64,000 nucleotides of DNA from Agrostemma githago (lineage: Eukaryota; Streptophyta; Magnoliopsida; Caryophyllales; Caryophyllaceae): the NCBI GenBank assembly GCA_958450325.1, contig OY288251.1:10310001-10374000 (forward strand). Reading direction: 5' to 3'. The notes below the pieces were generated by a model. The model made no database searches, had not been told where the DNA came from, and saw nothing but the letters and a program-made list of their open reading frames with translations. Position numbers and translations under genes: made by a program. Below are positions 1 through 12,361 of the stretch, piece by piece. Each line of letters begins with the position of its first letter. Position 1 is the first letter of the stretch.

Positions 1-846
1 CTTAGGCACTATGTCTTGAATGATTCCCGTATAAAGGATTAGATCCTCATGTTATCCATTTGTTTATCCAGAGTTTCGAGTACGGATGAGGGTGTGCATT
101 GATTCTACTCATTCGAGTAAGGATGAATGGGTGATCATATATTCATATGTATTGGGAAACCGAAATCTACAAAACCCACGTGCTCGTAGTAACCTATATA
201 GATTGATACTTGCATGATCAATTGTTCTTTTTTGATGAAAAGAAAATTAACATTCAATTTTTTTAACCTTAACATGTGAAATTGAACTAAGCTGGTTTGT
301 TAAGAACAATTTTTTTATTTTATTTTTTTATTTTTTATTTTGTTGAAGTTGAATTTAGGATTTGCATTAATGTTCAATTAAGACCCAAACAACCATTGAA
401 CACTAGCTACACCCATCTTGTGAAATGGGTGCATAGGAGCAAGCACAATGGTAAATAAAACTTTTTAGTTTAAATTTGTTACCGCATATTTTCAAGCTAC
501 GATACTTTTTAGCTATATCAACACATAATAGTTTAAACTATAACCTTCTAATTTAAATGGAACCACATGACGATAAGTCATGCGCAAGAAAATATATCGT
601 TGATTGAATTTTTTTTGTGGGACTAGTTAAGCTAGTAGCTTCATTGAGCTACTAGCTTGACTAAGTTAATTTAAAATGAGTAAGTCTCAAGTTAAACCAT
701 TGATCTTAGTCTAGGATGTTGCTCAGGCTTGAATAATTTATACTAGAGATTCTTAGAGGCATACCCTCACAAAAGCTACCTTGAATGATTGGGTGAATCA
801 AGAAAACCGCAATAGACACAGCAACTGAAGCTGAGTATGTATATAT
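1..846. other. AT-rich flank, no gene seen
   Basis: This is AT-rich sequence with short T-runs and no convincing open frame. A 74-codon minus-strand frame at 706-930 runs across the left end of the E1 element and has no recognisable domain, so I do not call it. The stretch ends in a short TATATATATA run that abuts the E1 terminal repeat. Confidence 0.6.
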
Positions 847-912
847 ATAGAGGTGGGTTCCTATGAGTCCATTATATATATATTGAGTCCCTAAGTCCTC
901 TTCCCATCCGTC
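847..912 (+). repeat. E1 left terminal inverted repeat
   Basis: The repeat begins TAGAGGTGGGTTCC, followed by GAGTCCATTATATATA and TTGAGTCCCTAAGTCC. The same succession (GTGGG, GAGTCC, TTGAGTCC) appears inverted at the right end of E1 and at both ends of E2. The exact inner limit is uncertain. Confidence 0.75.
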
Positions 913-1439
913 GGATGAGAGGTGGATCAAGGGACGAGATAAATCACTAGATTAATAAAAAAAATAAAAAAATAAAAAAGAAGATACTGCTCCAACAAAA
1001 TAGGAAGGAGAATATTATAGTAACGTAACATTCACACACATTCAATCATTCATTCTCTCGTTTCCATCACTTCCTCTTCATCTCTCTCTCGCTCACTCAA
1101 ATAATTCTTTCTGTTGTTCGTCGTTCTTTCTTCAAAACAACACAATCAAGACCTCATTCATTCAGTCACCGACCTCATATAGCGAAGGTAGAGTTTATTT
1201 CAAAACCACAATCGCGAAGACGTTCAAAAATAGAATCGGGAAGACATTCAATCAATAGTCGCCTTCTACTTTTCATTCAATGACTGATATGCAGATGATA
1301 GGAAAAACAAGCGGTTAGTATATACATTGTAGTTTCTAAATTTCCAGTTTCTGTTTAAAATGATAGCAAATTACCAGATTCTGTTTAAAAATGAACTGCG
1401 TATTCATGAAACGATATCTGCGCACACAATTTTTTTTTG

Positions 1440-3118
1440 TTATTTTAGTTCACATGCAGTGTTACTTTGGTGTAGAGTGTCTGCTACTTTAATTCATCTA
1501 AGTTGTTACTTTAATTATTTACGCCTATAATTGTAATACATTAGAGTCATTGCGATATATGAAATCGCCGTATTAAAATAATAAACAAAAAAGATAATGT
1601 TTCCTAAATTGGAGGGAGTCATTAAGATGATACTGATTTTTTAGTTTCTATTTTTATACATTATAAATATGTTGGGTTATTTTAGTTCACATACTGTGTT
1701 ACTTTGGTTTAGAGAGTCTGTTATTTTAATGCCAAAATTGTATTACTTTAATGGTCCGTTACTTTAATTTATACGGGTTGTTACTTTAATTCTTACCATC
1801 TGTTATTGTAGCGCATTAGAGAGTAATTGGGATATATGAAACAACCGTATTAAAATAATGATTTAAAAAGATATTGTTTCCTATAATAGTGGGACGTGAT
1901 TCCCAACAAAATAGGAAACAAATAAAAATATTAACTGCCCATTCAGAGAAATAATCTGCGTTACTATAGTCAACAACATCCAATAAGAATAACCTACAAT
2001 CAAAATACCCAAGTTCAGTAAACGAATTATAATAGACGTCAAGTCATTCATCTTCAACATTGTGCCGCTGCAGAAACCTCCCTCTATGGCTGATATTCAA
2101 CCGGTCAAACAAATAAACCGTAATTTTTTTGTCTTTGATTTATACTGTAGACACCATGAAGGCAATACTCATTATCAGATTCTACGCTCATTGTATGAGC
2201 ACTGTATTACCACATAATTTTTAAAAAATGTGAATGAAATCTGAATAGCATTATTTTAGTGCACAATAGCCGTTACTTTAATGCACACCACCCGTTACTT
2301 TAGCGACCTTCATCAGTTACTGTGTGTCTATTTGATTAACTCAATGCAGTGGTTTGCTTTCCAGATGACGCAGCGGCACACGAATGGTGCAGAGATGTAG
2401 GTGAGAGTTTCACGCCATACGTAGGGCAGATATTCAAAGACCAGGAAGAGGCGGTAAACTTTTATAAAATCTACGCATTGGCGTGCGGGTTCGATGTGAG
2501 GAGGTACACAACGAAAAGATGGCGGGGTGGTGAGATTAAATCAAAGCTGCTGGTATGTAACAAGCAGGGATTTAACAAGAAAAAGAAAGTCAGCGAAGAT
2601 GCGGCGTCCAAGGAGGCGACATCGAAGGGGGAAGAGGTCAAGGAGACGACAGAGGGAGTCACTATGAAGGAACCAAAAAGGAAAACTAAGGTCCGTCGTA
2701 TTGGTTGTATGACAAGAATTAAGTTGTTCAGCAATGGGGGACCTATGAAAATTGTTGTTTTTCACAGTGGGCACAACCACGAGCTAATTTCACCAAAAGA
2801 CAGGGAATTTCATAAGTTATCAAGAAACCTCACGAAGTACCACAAGCAAATGATTCTGAACAATTCACGGGTACGTATTGAGTAGCTTCTTGCAGGTTTA
2901 ATTATATAAGTTCAGGTCACTATGTGTTTAGTACACCGCGCCACGGGTAATATTTTGTTACTGTAATGCACATGCTGTCTTACCGTGGTTCATAGCATCC
3001 GTTACTTTAATGAATGCCGTCTGTAAATAAAAAAAATGTCTGGCTCAGTTAATCAACGGGTTACTTTAATGCCATCTTACTGTTACTTCAACTGCTGTCA
3101 TACGTTACTTTAATAAAA
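1440..3118 (+). repeat. dispersed GTTACTTTAAT motif, block 1 (plus orientation)
   Basis: Many copies of GTTACTTTAAT and one- or two-base variants (GTTACTTTGG, GTTACTTTAGC, GTTACTGTAAT) lie in the transposase leader (1440-1810), intron 1 (2260-2325) and intron 2 (2955-3115). Nearly all face the same way. Spacing is irregular, roughly 20-60 bp, and exon 2 between them has none. This is not a tandem satellite or a CRISPR array. Confidence 0.85.
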
Positions 3119-5221
3119 GAATCGTTTCAGCTGAAGATCGGTGCCACGCAGACGTACAAGATGTGTAAGGAACAGGTTGAAGGGTTCGCAAACGTAAGTG
3201 CCAGCTTGGTCGACTTCAAAAACTTTGGCAGAGATATAAAGTGCTTCGTCCATGAGAGAGATGGTCAGCTATTCATTGATCGTTTCAGAGGTATGGCGGA
3301 CAATCGGGAGGGATTTTTTTTTGATTACGACCTGGATGACGACGGTAGTTTGAGCAGGGTATTTTGGGCTGACGGTGTTGCTAGGAGGAACTACAGGTTG
3401 TTTGGTGACGCAGTTTCATTCGACCCAACATACGGGACGAACAAATATAAGATGATATTCACCCCGTTCACTGGTGTCGATCACCACAAACGATCCGTGA
3501 CTTTTGGTGGCGCTCTCATTGCGCACGAGGACTTTGAATCGTTCAACTGGGTGTTCGAACGGTTCTTGAAGGCCATGGGTGGCAAGGAACCTTCATACAT
3601 CATCACTGACCAGGATCCCGGGATCATAGCATCGTTCGCGAAGATGTTCAAATCAGCATGGCAACGGTTTTGTATGTGGCATATAATGAATAAGGTACCC
3701 ACTAAATATGGTGCCTCGAGGGCTGACTACCAGGAATTCCTGAAGAAGCTGAATGCAATAGTGTGGGATGAGGACATCGATGCAGCAGCATTCGACGAGC
3801 GGTGGATGGAAATAATGGAGGAGCATGACGTAGGCGATGTTCAGTGGTTCACAACTACGTTCTCGACCAGGAAGCAGTGGGTCATGGCACACTGCAGGGA
3901 TCTGAAGATGGGTGGCTTAATGCGAACGACACAGAGATCGGAGAGCGAAAACAGTTTTTTCAAACGGTTTGAGAACCAGCATGGAACGTTGGTTGAATTC
4001 TGGATGCGGTTCGAGAGCGCAATGGATCAGCAGAGGTATAACCAGAAGAAGCTTGACAGCGAGAATCTACAATCTCTGCCGAAGACAATGACCCACCTCC
4101 TGATAGAACAGCACGCAACAAGGGTGTACACCCACCTGATTTTTGACGAATTTCAAGAGGAGGTGGCAGGTTCAGTGGGGACGTGCAGTGTGCGAGGATT
4201 TGCTGAACGGGATGGGATTGAAATAACTACAGTGAGGGATGCCACCAGGGGTAAAGAATTCCTGGTCAACTACAAACGAGGTACGCAATGGCCTGCTTGT
4301 TGTCATCATTTATACGGGATTTATGAGTTAAAGTAACAGAATGAATAAATCAGAGTAACACACAACATGAATTAAAGTAATACGATTTGTATTTTGTGGA
4401 TCCAGCACAGAATGCTTTTGTTGTGCGTGATTTTGTGTATTAAAGTAACAAAAGGTGTGAATTACAGTAACACAAGATATGAGTTAAAGTAACGCGGTTT
4501 GAGGGTGTTGGTTCTGATAGTCCTAATGTTTTAATAACATCCTGCAGAGACGTCGGACATCAAGTGCACATGTAGATTGTTTGAGACAAGGGGAATACTG
4601 TGTCGACACATAATTTGGATATATTCATCTAAGGGACTGACAAGTATACCCGATAAATACGTTGCGAGAAGGTGGTCGAGGGATGCACTGCGCAATTCGC
4701 GTGTTGGTGACGACGGTCTGGAAGGCGATGATATTGACATCATAGACGGAAAGCAGATAGAGATGTCTAAACTGTGGTCGGAGGTTCATGAGACGATGGG
4801 TATTCTATGGTCTGCTAGTAAAGAAGATGTGGAGAGCATGTGCGCTTTGATCAGCGAATTCAGGATGAAGCTTAAGCCAATTGGGGGTAGCAAGACACTG
4901 AATAAAACCCAGGAATTGGAAGAGATGCTGGGATGTACGTCAACAGCAGAGATAACGATACTCCCGCCGAAGATTTCCAAGACAAAAGGTAGCGGCAAAA
5001 GGTTGTTATCAAGCAAAGCGAAATCCATTGCACTTGCAAAGAAGCCCAAACGCATGTGCAACAATTGTAAGCAGATGGCGCATCACGACAAGAGGAATTG
5101 CCCCAATCCCTTTGCAAAACGACCGCCGGCGATAGTCGAACCATCCGACGATGAATCAGTATCAGAATCAGAATCAGAAGATGAGGACGAGGAGGATGCA
5201 GAAGATGAACCAGTATTCTGA
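2086..5221 (+). CDS. FAR1/MULE-type transposase (four exons)
   Basis: I read join(2086..2119, 2350..2870, 3131..4280, 4548..5221), about 792 codons, with GT/AG introns and phases that fit throughout. Residues ~40-165 look like a FAR1 DNA-binding domain (FYKIYALACGFDVRR, then conserved Cys and a GHNHEL zinc-ligand motif). The MULE catalytic core follows: Asp ~283 in SFDPTYGTNKY, Asp ~345 in ITDQDPG, CMWHIMNK, and Glu ~456 in TTQRSESEN. A SWIM zinc finger (CTC at ~575-577, CRH at ~587-589) and a CCHC knuckle (CNNC to C at ~739-753) come next, then an acidic Ser/Glu tail. The product should bind the element ends and move it. The start ATG at 2086 sits in a tiny exon, which is the least certain part. 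No internal stop or frameshift was seen. Confidence 0.85.
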
Positions 5222-5835
5222 TTAGGGAACTGTGGTTCTTAGACCAACGTAGCCTAAAATTTACAGTAGCTAATTGAATTAATTACAGTAACACTTTTTA
5301 AAGATTTTATTTACATACAGATATTAATTCTTTGGTGAATATTATGACTAGAGTAAGTTTCAGTTAAAGTAACACACATAATTCATTAAAGTAACGTGCT
5401 GGATTAATTAGAGTAACACGGAAACCCTAATTCATTTTAAAAGTGTTGACTGTATTACAAATATTCATTCCTTGGATAATATAATATTTTACTAGAGTAA
5501 GATTCAGTTAAAATAACATACATTATTCATTAGAGTAACATGCTAAATGAGCTATAGTAACGCGGAATAATGTTAGTCGAATTACAGATATTACAGAAGT
5601 TATTCTTTTTCTATTTGCTTGTGGAGTACTCAATGAAGAAGGCAATACAATTTTGTTTAAGTATGATGCTGTGTTGATCCTGCGTTGAATTAAGAGACCA
5701 CGATGCACGGTGAAATATATTAGAGTTGAAGTAACACATGTCATTAATTGAAGTAACAACCAACACGAGTTAGGGTAACAAAGTTTAAAGGATATAATAA
5801 CATAGAAATGAGACAGGATGAAAGCAACTGTTTTT
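4325..5835 (-). repeat. dispersed GTTACTTTAAT motif, block 2 (inverted orientation)
   Basis: The motif now reads ATTAAAGTAAC on the plus strand. Copies fill intron 3 of the transposase gene (4330-4495) and the spacer after its stop codon (5285-5830). Exon 4 between them is free of it. The orientation is opposite to block 1, so the two blocks flank transposase exon 3 as complementary arrays. Confidence 0.85.
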
Positions 5836-5924
5836 CTGACAACACAATATGTCAAAACCTTGTACCAAACGACGGTTATGTTTTTTGTTAAACGAAAGTA
5901 CTAGTTAATCCAACCATTTACGGG

Positions 5925-6664
5925 CTACTGTTTCCGGCCCTTTCCTCGCTTATAGGTGTTGAGTCCCTTAGCCTTCGATTCTTCAATTAATTTTGGCCTG
6001 GCTGCCACAAACTTTTTCACATCAGCAATCAGCCGCTTCCGGGCGCTATTCAGGTCTGCAAGGAGAAGAGTGGCTGCAAGTTGAACCACCAGGTACCTTC
6101 TGTTTACCTTCCTGCCGAGGTCCTCATGTACGAATTCACGTCCCTCGTACAATAGCATGTGCAACAGAAGAAATGTGCCTGACTCATCGTTGTTCTTGAC
6201 TTTGTCTTGCCAACCAAGCTTAATCGTGCGGAACTTGTACGCCACAATTTCCTCCGCACCAGGTACTTTATAGAAGTCAAGGAAGTCACTCATATTCCCC
6301 ACCTGAATGTCATTGATGATAAAAGTCAAGGAAATCGCTCGTTGGCACGCAGAGATTGTGATTAAAAACTGATTAAATGAATAAAAGAGAGGCTCACAAT
6401 TGTCTTGATGGATGCAAAGAGGTCTGTATCTCTGACTGCCGTATAACGACAGTGGTGGAGGAGATCGACTGTCTTTTTAATTCGGTTGATTACTACGCAG
6501 GAGAAGTACCCGTCGACGTTGATGGGCACAAAGAACAATTCAGCGTCCAGTTGCAACGTACCACCACAATTACTCCTGAATATATGCCATTGCTCCATCA
6601 AGGCATCTGCATTCTGAGTGGACGGACTGTCCGGATCTTCGGCAATAATCCTCATTACCGCATC
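5925..6664 (-). other. protease module 2, apparent pseudoprotease
   Basis: The second module aligns with the first across the same intron positions. The His position reads DGYFSCVVIN instead of DHYSCACIN, the Asp position reads VDLLHHC instead of IEYLDNR, and the Cys position reads NNDESGTFLLLHMLLY instead of ANDCGVYLMIHMMLY. The Gln-equivalent (GWQDK) remains. All three catalytic residues therefore look substituted, while fold-type residues (LLHMLLYEGREF) and the open frame to the stop at 5925 are kept. That pattern fits a retained non-catalytic domain better than random decay. Confidence 0.7.
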
Positions 6665-9600
6665 CTGTAAACAAATGTAATCAAATACAAAAGTAATTGT
6701 GGTGAAAATTAACTCAATGCAGTGGTCGGTGTCATTGTGGTTCAGTGATCCTTCTGTTACTTTGCAACTGACGTTACTTTAGCTCACAAAGTGTGTTACT
6801 TCAATTCATGAGATCCGTTACTTTAACCTGTATCATCTACATTATTGCTCTTGTGACATATATGATGTTACTTTAATTGAAATAATTTGTTACTTTAGTC
6901 GATATTATCTGTTACTTTAGTGTCCACACTCTTTTTCACTACACATTCTGCCGATTGATTATACATTCCATGCGCGGTTAATTTAATACATACCGTTTGT
7001 CGCAGACCAAAATACGCCATCTTCGAAGAATTACCCGACCCACTGCCGTTTGCAGCGAGGCTGTTCATAAGCATTGACCAGCACTCGACAACAGATGACG
7101 ACATGTCCTCACCCGGAAGCATGGACATCACATCACCCCGAGTCATCACGGCCAACGGTGAATACTCCGCAACCATTTTGCTGTTTTCAGAACAGATCGT
7201 TAGGCATCGCGAAACAACAGATAGATGACAGAAATTTAGACAACAATATGTTGACGATATGTGTAGCGTTCGTGCTATTACCTGCCGTTGTAATTGTTGT
7301 GCTGAATTAAGCAGTAGTCCACGACATTTTTCCGCATGACGGGGAGATTTCCAAGCAGGGTCCTGTTGTTTGAGAGGAACGGACATGCCATCGGTACACT
7401 GGGATCCGCAACACCACAGTCAATGGAGCATCCTAAGCCGTCCCCGTCACCCCTAGCTCGACTACCAAGGACAGATAATGACCCGGTGGTGTCCGGTGAT
7501 TGATGGGCAGGTTCTGCAGCGGGTGTTCCTGGAGTGGATGGTGGCCCACGACTCCTTTTAGAGGGTCTATCGTCAGGGATCGCCTCTCCTGACCTCTTTT
7601 CAGACTCACTGACGGACGTGGCAAGATCTGACATAGTCTTACTGATGACATGGTTGGCTTTATCAGTTACAAAGGAGGACACCCGCGATATCAACACATC
7701 CCTCTCCTTATTAAAGTCACAGAGACACAGCGTCGCGGCAATTTCTGCCCTATATAGATTGTTCGCCTCGCAGGTCCCCAAAGGACAGTCGAACTCCTCA
7801 CCGGCGTACAACATCATGTGTATCATGAGGTATACGCCGCAATCATTAGCCGAGAACCCGCTGCCCTGCCATCTGAACGGTACGTTGACGAGAGGGAATG
7901 AAGAGACACTGGCCCCCTTGGTGATGCCTCTCTGAACCATATACTTACCCATTTCTTCGGCCTTGATGATATTCAATGAGATAAAATAAAAACATATGAG
8001 AATGAGAAAATGACGAAACACCATTCATTTTTATGCCATGTTTATATACGACGATTTATATATAACAAACGGTAAATATATACACCAAAATGACCAGACT
8101 TACTGAGAGGCGTGCGATCCCAACGTAAGGAAGACTTTCAAACTCCCCCTCGTCATATGACCTATTATCAAGGTATTCGATGCGCTGTGACAAAAAATTG
8201 ATACACGCGCAGCTGTAATGGTCATTGTTTTCCGACAGCACCGGAATGAATACCTGTAGGTGGGAGATGGGTATCGCGTTTGTAATTATAATAGAGGTGG
8301 GAGCTTACAAAACATAGGATCAAAAATAAAAAATACCAGATCAGAATCTAGATCGAGATTCCCTTCATTTTCTTCGATCCATATGTTCCAGAAGTTGAAC
8401 AGTGCTTCGCTCATGTCCACAAAGACACCACCCTTTCTATTCCTCCAAATCTGGAGAGCTGTATCCTGCATGACATTTGTTGAAGTAACAGGTCGCTATC
8501 ATTAGAGTAATGCACAAAGTGACTTACAGTAACAGAACCATAGAACCACAGTAAAACACTTTTTTGTATAAATATTTTATATCAACTGATATGATGACAT
8601 TATATTAATATTACTAGATTTTGTTGATGATGTTGCACTTATCGTATTGGATGAGAAAGGGAATGAGAGAGCTTACACTGTGGCTGACACCGAAGAAGCA
8701 ACGTGATGTCCGCCGCGGTGCAGACTGAGCAGCTGCCAAGCGATTCATAAGTATGCACCAGCAGTCAATTACAGCATTCGAAAGCTGCTCTCCGGGCGCC
8801 AGCGTGGCCAACTCACCACGGGGAATGTTAAAAAAGTCACTGAACCTCACAATCATTTCTCTGCAAATATTCGAACGGACTATGAAAACATTTAACAAAA
8901 ACGACGATAAAACGCATTAAAAAAAATTAGAAGATGTAGACCACTCACGATGCAATGTATTTTTCATTTTTGTAGAAGACGTAGTCGATTACGTCTTTCC
9001 TGACAGACAAAACAGACCTGAAAAGCCTGCTATCCCGACACAGGAAGTCCGACAGCGTAAGCTGGTCAGGATCTGGGACATCACAGTCACAAGAGCACCC
9101 AAGCCTCTCATCGACGACTTGCATGCATACCAGCTGCGTTTCAGAATGAAAAAAGAATGGGTGGAAGACCTTCCTTCCGTCTACCACCACCGACAAACAC
9201 TCACCGACCTCCACATCTCTAATTCTGTCAATATCCCACAGAGAAAGAACTAACTGGCGGTCACCGTCCAAATTCAGTTCCTCCTGAATAACCTCGTTAA
9301 TCTCAGCCGTCGAGTACGGCTGAATGTTAAGATAGTCCTCCTTACCTTGATTTGAATTTTTGGCCTCAAATACCGGCCCCTGCAACGACAAATCCCTAGC
9401 ACGACGCAGCGCCTCACAGACTTCATCCACCACCCGGTGTAGCTCTGCTCCTCCCCAGAATGACTGTGATGCTTGTGATGGCACCGGGTCTTCGGGTAAT
9501 GGATTGCCCGATGTAATCCTCCTGATCTTCGCAGCATGTGAGACCCACCAATCATGGAATACGATAGCATTCCTTCCCATCATCAGATGAATGTGATGGA

Positions 9601-11260
9601 CATCCTGCAAGAAACAATAACTGTGTAGTGAAAAGAGAGTGGACGCTAAAGTATAAACTAAATTAACAAAAATCTTTCAATAAAAGTGTAAACATTACAG
9701 TAACGCATAATGTTCACTAGAGTAACGGACTGTAAACATTACAGTAACGCATAATGTAAACTAGAGTAACGTCGGTTATATGCTAAAGTAACAGAAGATA
9801 TGTTAGGGTAACATGCAAATTTACAGACATCCAAGATTTACACCCTTACTGGTGGACACTAAAGTAACAGATAACACTAATTAAAGTAAGAGATGGTATA
9901 GATCAAAGTAACACATATATGCTGGATCAGTAATGTAGATGATGGAGGTTAAAGTAACGGATTGTAAGAATTAAAGTAACACATATAGTTCACTAAAGTA
10001 ACGTCAATAATCTGCTAAAGTAACAGAAGATATGTTAGAGTACCATGCAGATATACAGACATCCCAGATTTAAATCCTTACTGATTCTCCAAGTCAGACA
10101 CATATAGATTCATTAACGAATTAATGACATGATTACTTACGTCGACAGCCTTGGTCCTCGGCTCACTATCATCTTCAAGGCCACGAGGAAGTTTGATGGT
10201 GGTGAACTTATCGCCCTCTTGACCAGGCAATGTACCATCATCAGCGTGACGGTCCTGTGTAATCCTCAGCGGCGACGGCGCGTCTCCCCCAGTCATCATA
10301 CGTACACAACGGGGGTACTTAACATCAGATAGGGTTAAGCAATCCCAGCCCACCACCAATAAACTCGCCGGCCAACCGTTGAATCATGCGTTGAAAATCC
10401 CAGTGCTTGATCAAAGGGAGATCGCACGGGCACGGGAGATTGCGGTAGTCAAACCGCTGGAAGTAGGTTATCATTAAAAACGGCACACAGCCAAGTAGAT
10501 ATGATGGACTATTGAGCACAAAATCCTCACACGCCCGCGCCAGTCCTTCCAAGATGAACGTGCACCAGTCAAAGTTTTTAATCTGCTGTACATCTTGCAC
10601 CGCCTTCAGTAGTCTCAGATCAACACCATGGTTGGACGTCGGGTTGAAAAATACCGACATGCTGTAGAGAACGAACAACCTACAGAACATGTCGCCACCC
10701 TCTACATCCTCCTGTAGTTTCCTAAGGACCTTTGACAGAGGGATCGCATCACCGTCATTTGCGACATGAAAATCAGCCCTCCACTTTCTCTTCAGCTCCA
10801 CGACGGACTCAGATTCGGCTGCCTTCGATCGACCCATCGGCAGCAGCTCAACAGGGTCCGGTCCAACTGGAAGGAGGAAGCAGTCATGTACATCGTTCTT
10901 GGTTACCAGGAACTGATTTCTCCCGCACCGAAAAATCAGCGAGTCGTCACTAAATAAAGACATGAAGTCAGTGGCAAACTTTACAGGGAAACTACTAAGG
11001 TGCATTTCAAGTACACCGCCAAAACCGATTGTTTTAAGCGCCTCACGCTGCCTCTGATTTAAATTAGATATCAGATCAACGAGGAGCTTCGGGCTGCATC
11101 TGACCGACGCCGAACGGTCGACGTTGGATTCACCAGACTCTTCGGTAGCTATCTTCTTCAACTTCGAAGGCTTGACAGCCGTTTTCATCGCCCGTCGAGC
11201 TCGATTCTTGACCTGACCCTTCTTCACACCATCAGCGACAATCTTACCTCCTTTTGCCAT
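5925..11260 (-). CDS. Ulp1-like cysteine protease gene with two tandem protease modules (about nine exons)
   Basis: Hand-read exons on the minus strand: 11260-10141, 9604-8949, 8870-~8679, 8465-8309, 8253-8103, ~7965-7281, 7190-6994, 6664-6398, 6302-5925. Most junctions have clear GTAAGT-like donors and CAG acceptors. The basic N-terminus (MAKGGKIVADG) leads into a domain seen upstream of Ulp1 in plant transposon proteins (LLPMGRSK, LMITYFQRFDYRNLP). A repeated unit then occurs twice: VRKDVIDY or MRKNVVDY, a CWxxLMN motif, and a C48-type peptidase region. The last residues are a basic tail (KGLNTYKRGKGRKQ). Exon 1 needs a frame change near 10330-10360 to continue, so a one-base indel or an unseen splice is possible. 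Ulp1 enzymes cut SUMO or similar modifiers; the role in transposition is unknown. Confidence 0.75.
6755..6925 (+). repeat. dispersed GTTACTTTAAT motif, block 3 (plus orientation)
   Basis: About seven copies of GTTACTTTA-type words occur in one intron of the minus-strand protease gene (between the exons ending at 6994 and starting at 6664). They read GTTACT on the plus strand, hence AGTAAC in the sense of the protease gene. The orientation flips between here and block 4. Confidence 0.85.
7700..8465 (-). other. protease module 1, catalytic triad present
   Basis: This region of the protease gene carries the His in NNDHYSCACIN, the Asp in IEYLDNR, a Gln in FRWQGSG and the nucleophile Cys in SANDCGVYLMIHMMLY. 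Order and spacing follow the C48/Ulp1 pattern (His, Asp, Gln, Cys). The triad is split between the exons 8253-8103 and ~7965-7281. The exact 5' splice of the latter exon is uncertain because the ACC-AAG boundary near 7965 is weak. Confidence 0.75.
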
Positions 11261-11480
11261 CTGGAAACGAATTACAGTAACAAAAAATAAGCATTAAAGT
11301 AACAACATACATGAATTAAAGTAACAAGAAAAACATACATTACAAAACGCTACAGGTAATATGGTATCAATAGAAGGGTAGGTTAGTTATATAGGTTATT
11401 CTTTAAAATAACGAGTGATACCAGCTAAAGTAACAAACAATGTTCACTAAAGTAACAAAAATAACATGCAGGGGAGCCAT
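8478..11480 (-). repeat. dispersed GTTACTTTAAT motif, block 4 (inverted orientation)
   Basis: ATTAAAGTAAC, ACTAGAGTAAC and ACAGTAAC variants fill the protease-gene intron at 8480-8550, the long intron at 9690-10040 (about a dozen copies), and the sequence upstream of the start codon at 11270-11460. More copies occur in the upstream repeats to 11760. In the sense of the protease gene they read GTTACT. Exons between the clusters lack the motif. Confidence 0.85.
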
Positions 11481-12361
11481 GGAAAACAGAAGACGTATAT
11501 AATCAAAATCGGACATAAAGAACTAATCAACCGTGCATTCTATGTACAAAATGAGAGAAATAAAACAAAAACAACTAAAGGTAACCAGCATACCGAACAA
11601 ACCCAAAATTTACCCTAAAAGTAATTAAAAACCACAGAAAAATCCCTAATTTACCTTAGGTTTAGAATTCAAATAATAGAAGGGTAAGGTTAGTTATATA
11701 TGTTATTCTTTAAAATAACAAATGACAATAATTAAAGTAACATACAATGTTCATTAAAGTAACAAAAATAACATGCAGGGGAGCCATGAAAAACAGAAGA
11801 CGCATATAATCAAAATCGGAAATAAAAAACTAATCAACCGTGCATTCTAGGTAGAAAATGAGAGAAATAAAGATAAAACAACTTAAGGTAATCAGCACAA
11901 CGAAAAAAACCAAAATTTACTCTAAAAGTAAATAAAAACCACAGAAAAAACCCTAATTTACCTTAGGTTAAGAGTTCAAAAATTGTGTAGCTCAGTCGTT
12001 GATGAATGTAGACGGTTTGAGCGAAGATGAGCGAGGATGAGAAGATGATGAAGACAGTAAAGAAGGCGGGAGTGTTCTAGAAATCAAAATAAACTCGCTT
12101 GTTGTGAGGAAGCGGTGAAAATTTAGTAAGAAAATTGAGAGACAGTAAATTGAAAACTGAGGAAGCGGTGAAAATGAATGAGCCTGACAGAGATAGAGAG
12201 ATAGGCGGTGAAAGTGTGAAGTTGAAAGGGTTGACAGAGATAGAGAGATAGGCGAGAGATATTAAGGGAGGAGAGAGAAAAACAAATATATTTTGAAAGA
12301 TATTATTGTTATTACCTTAATTATGTGAATAAATCTACACCATTAATCTAACAATGAATCA
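11261..12361. promoter_or_regulatory. 5' region of the protease gene with a ~307-bp tandem duplication
   Basis: Two near-identical units, about 11370-11676 and 11677-11985, are offset by ~307 bp. Landmarks such as GGGGAGCCATG and AACCGTGCATTCTA recur at that offset. Both contain AGTAAC motif copies and lie upstream of the protease start codon. From 11985 to 12361 the sequence is purine-rich (GAGAGATAGGCGG-type repeats) and reaches the right terminal repeat. No core promoter could be fixed. Confidence 0.6.

Noticed and set aside
2471..2780. Minus-strand frames opposite the transposase exons
   Set aside because: They are shadows of the transposase coding sequence with no independent features.
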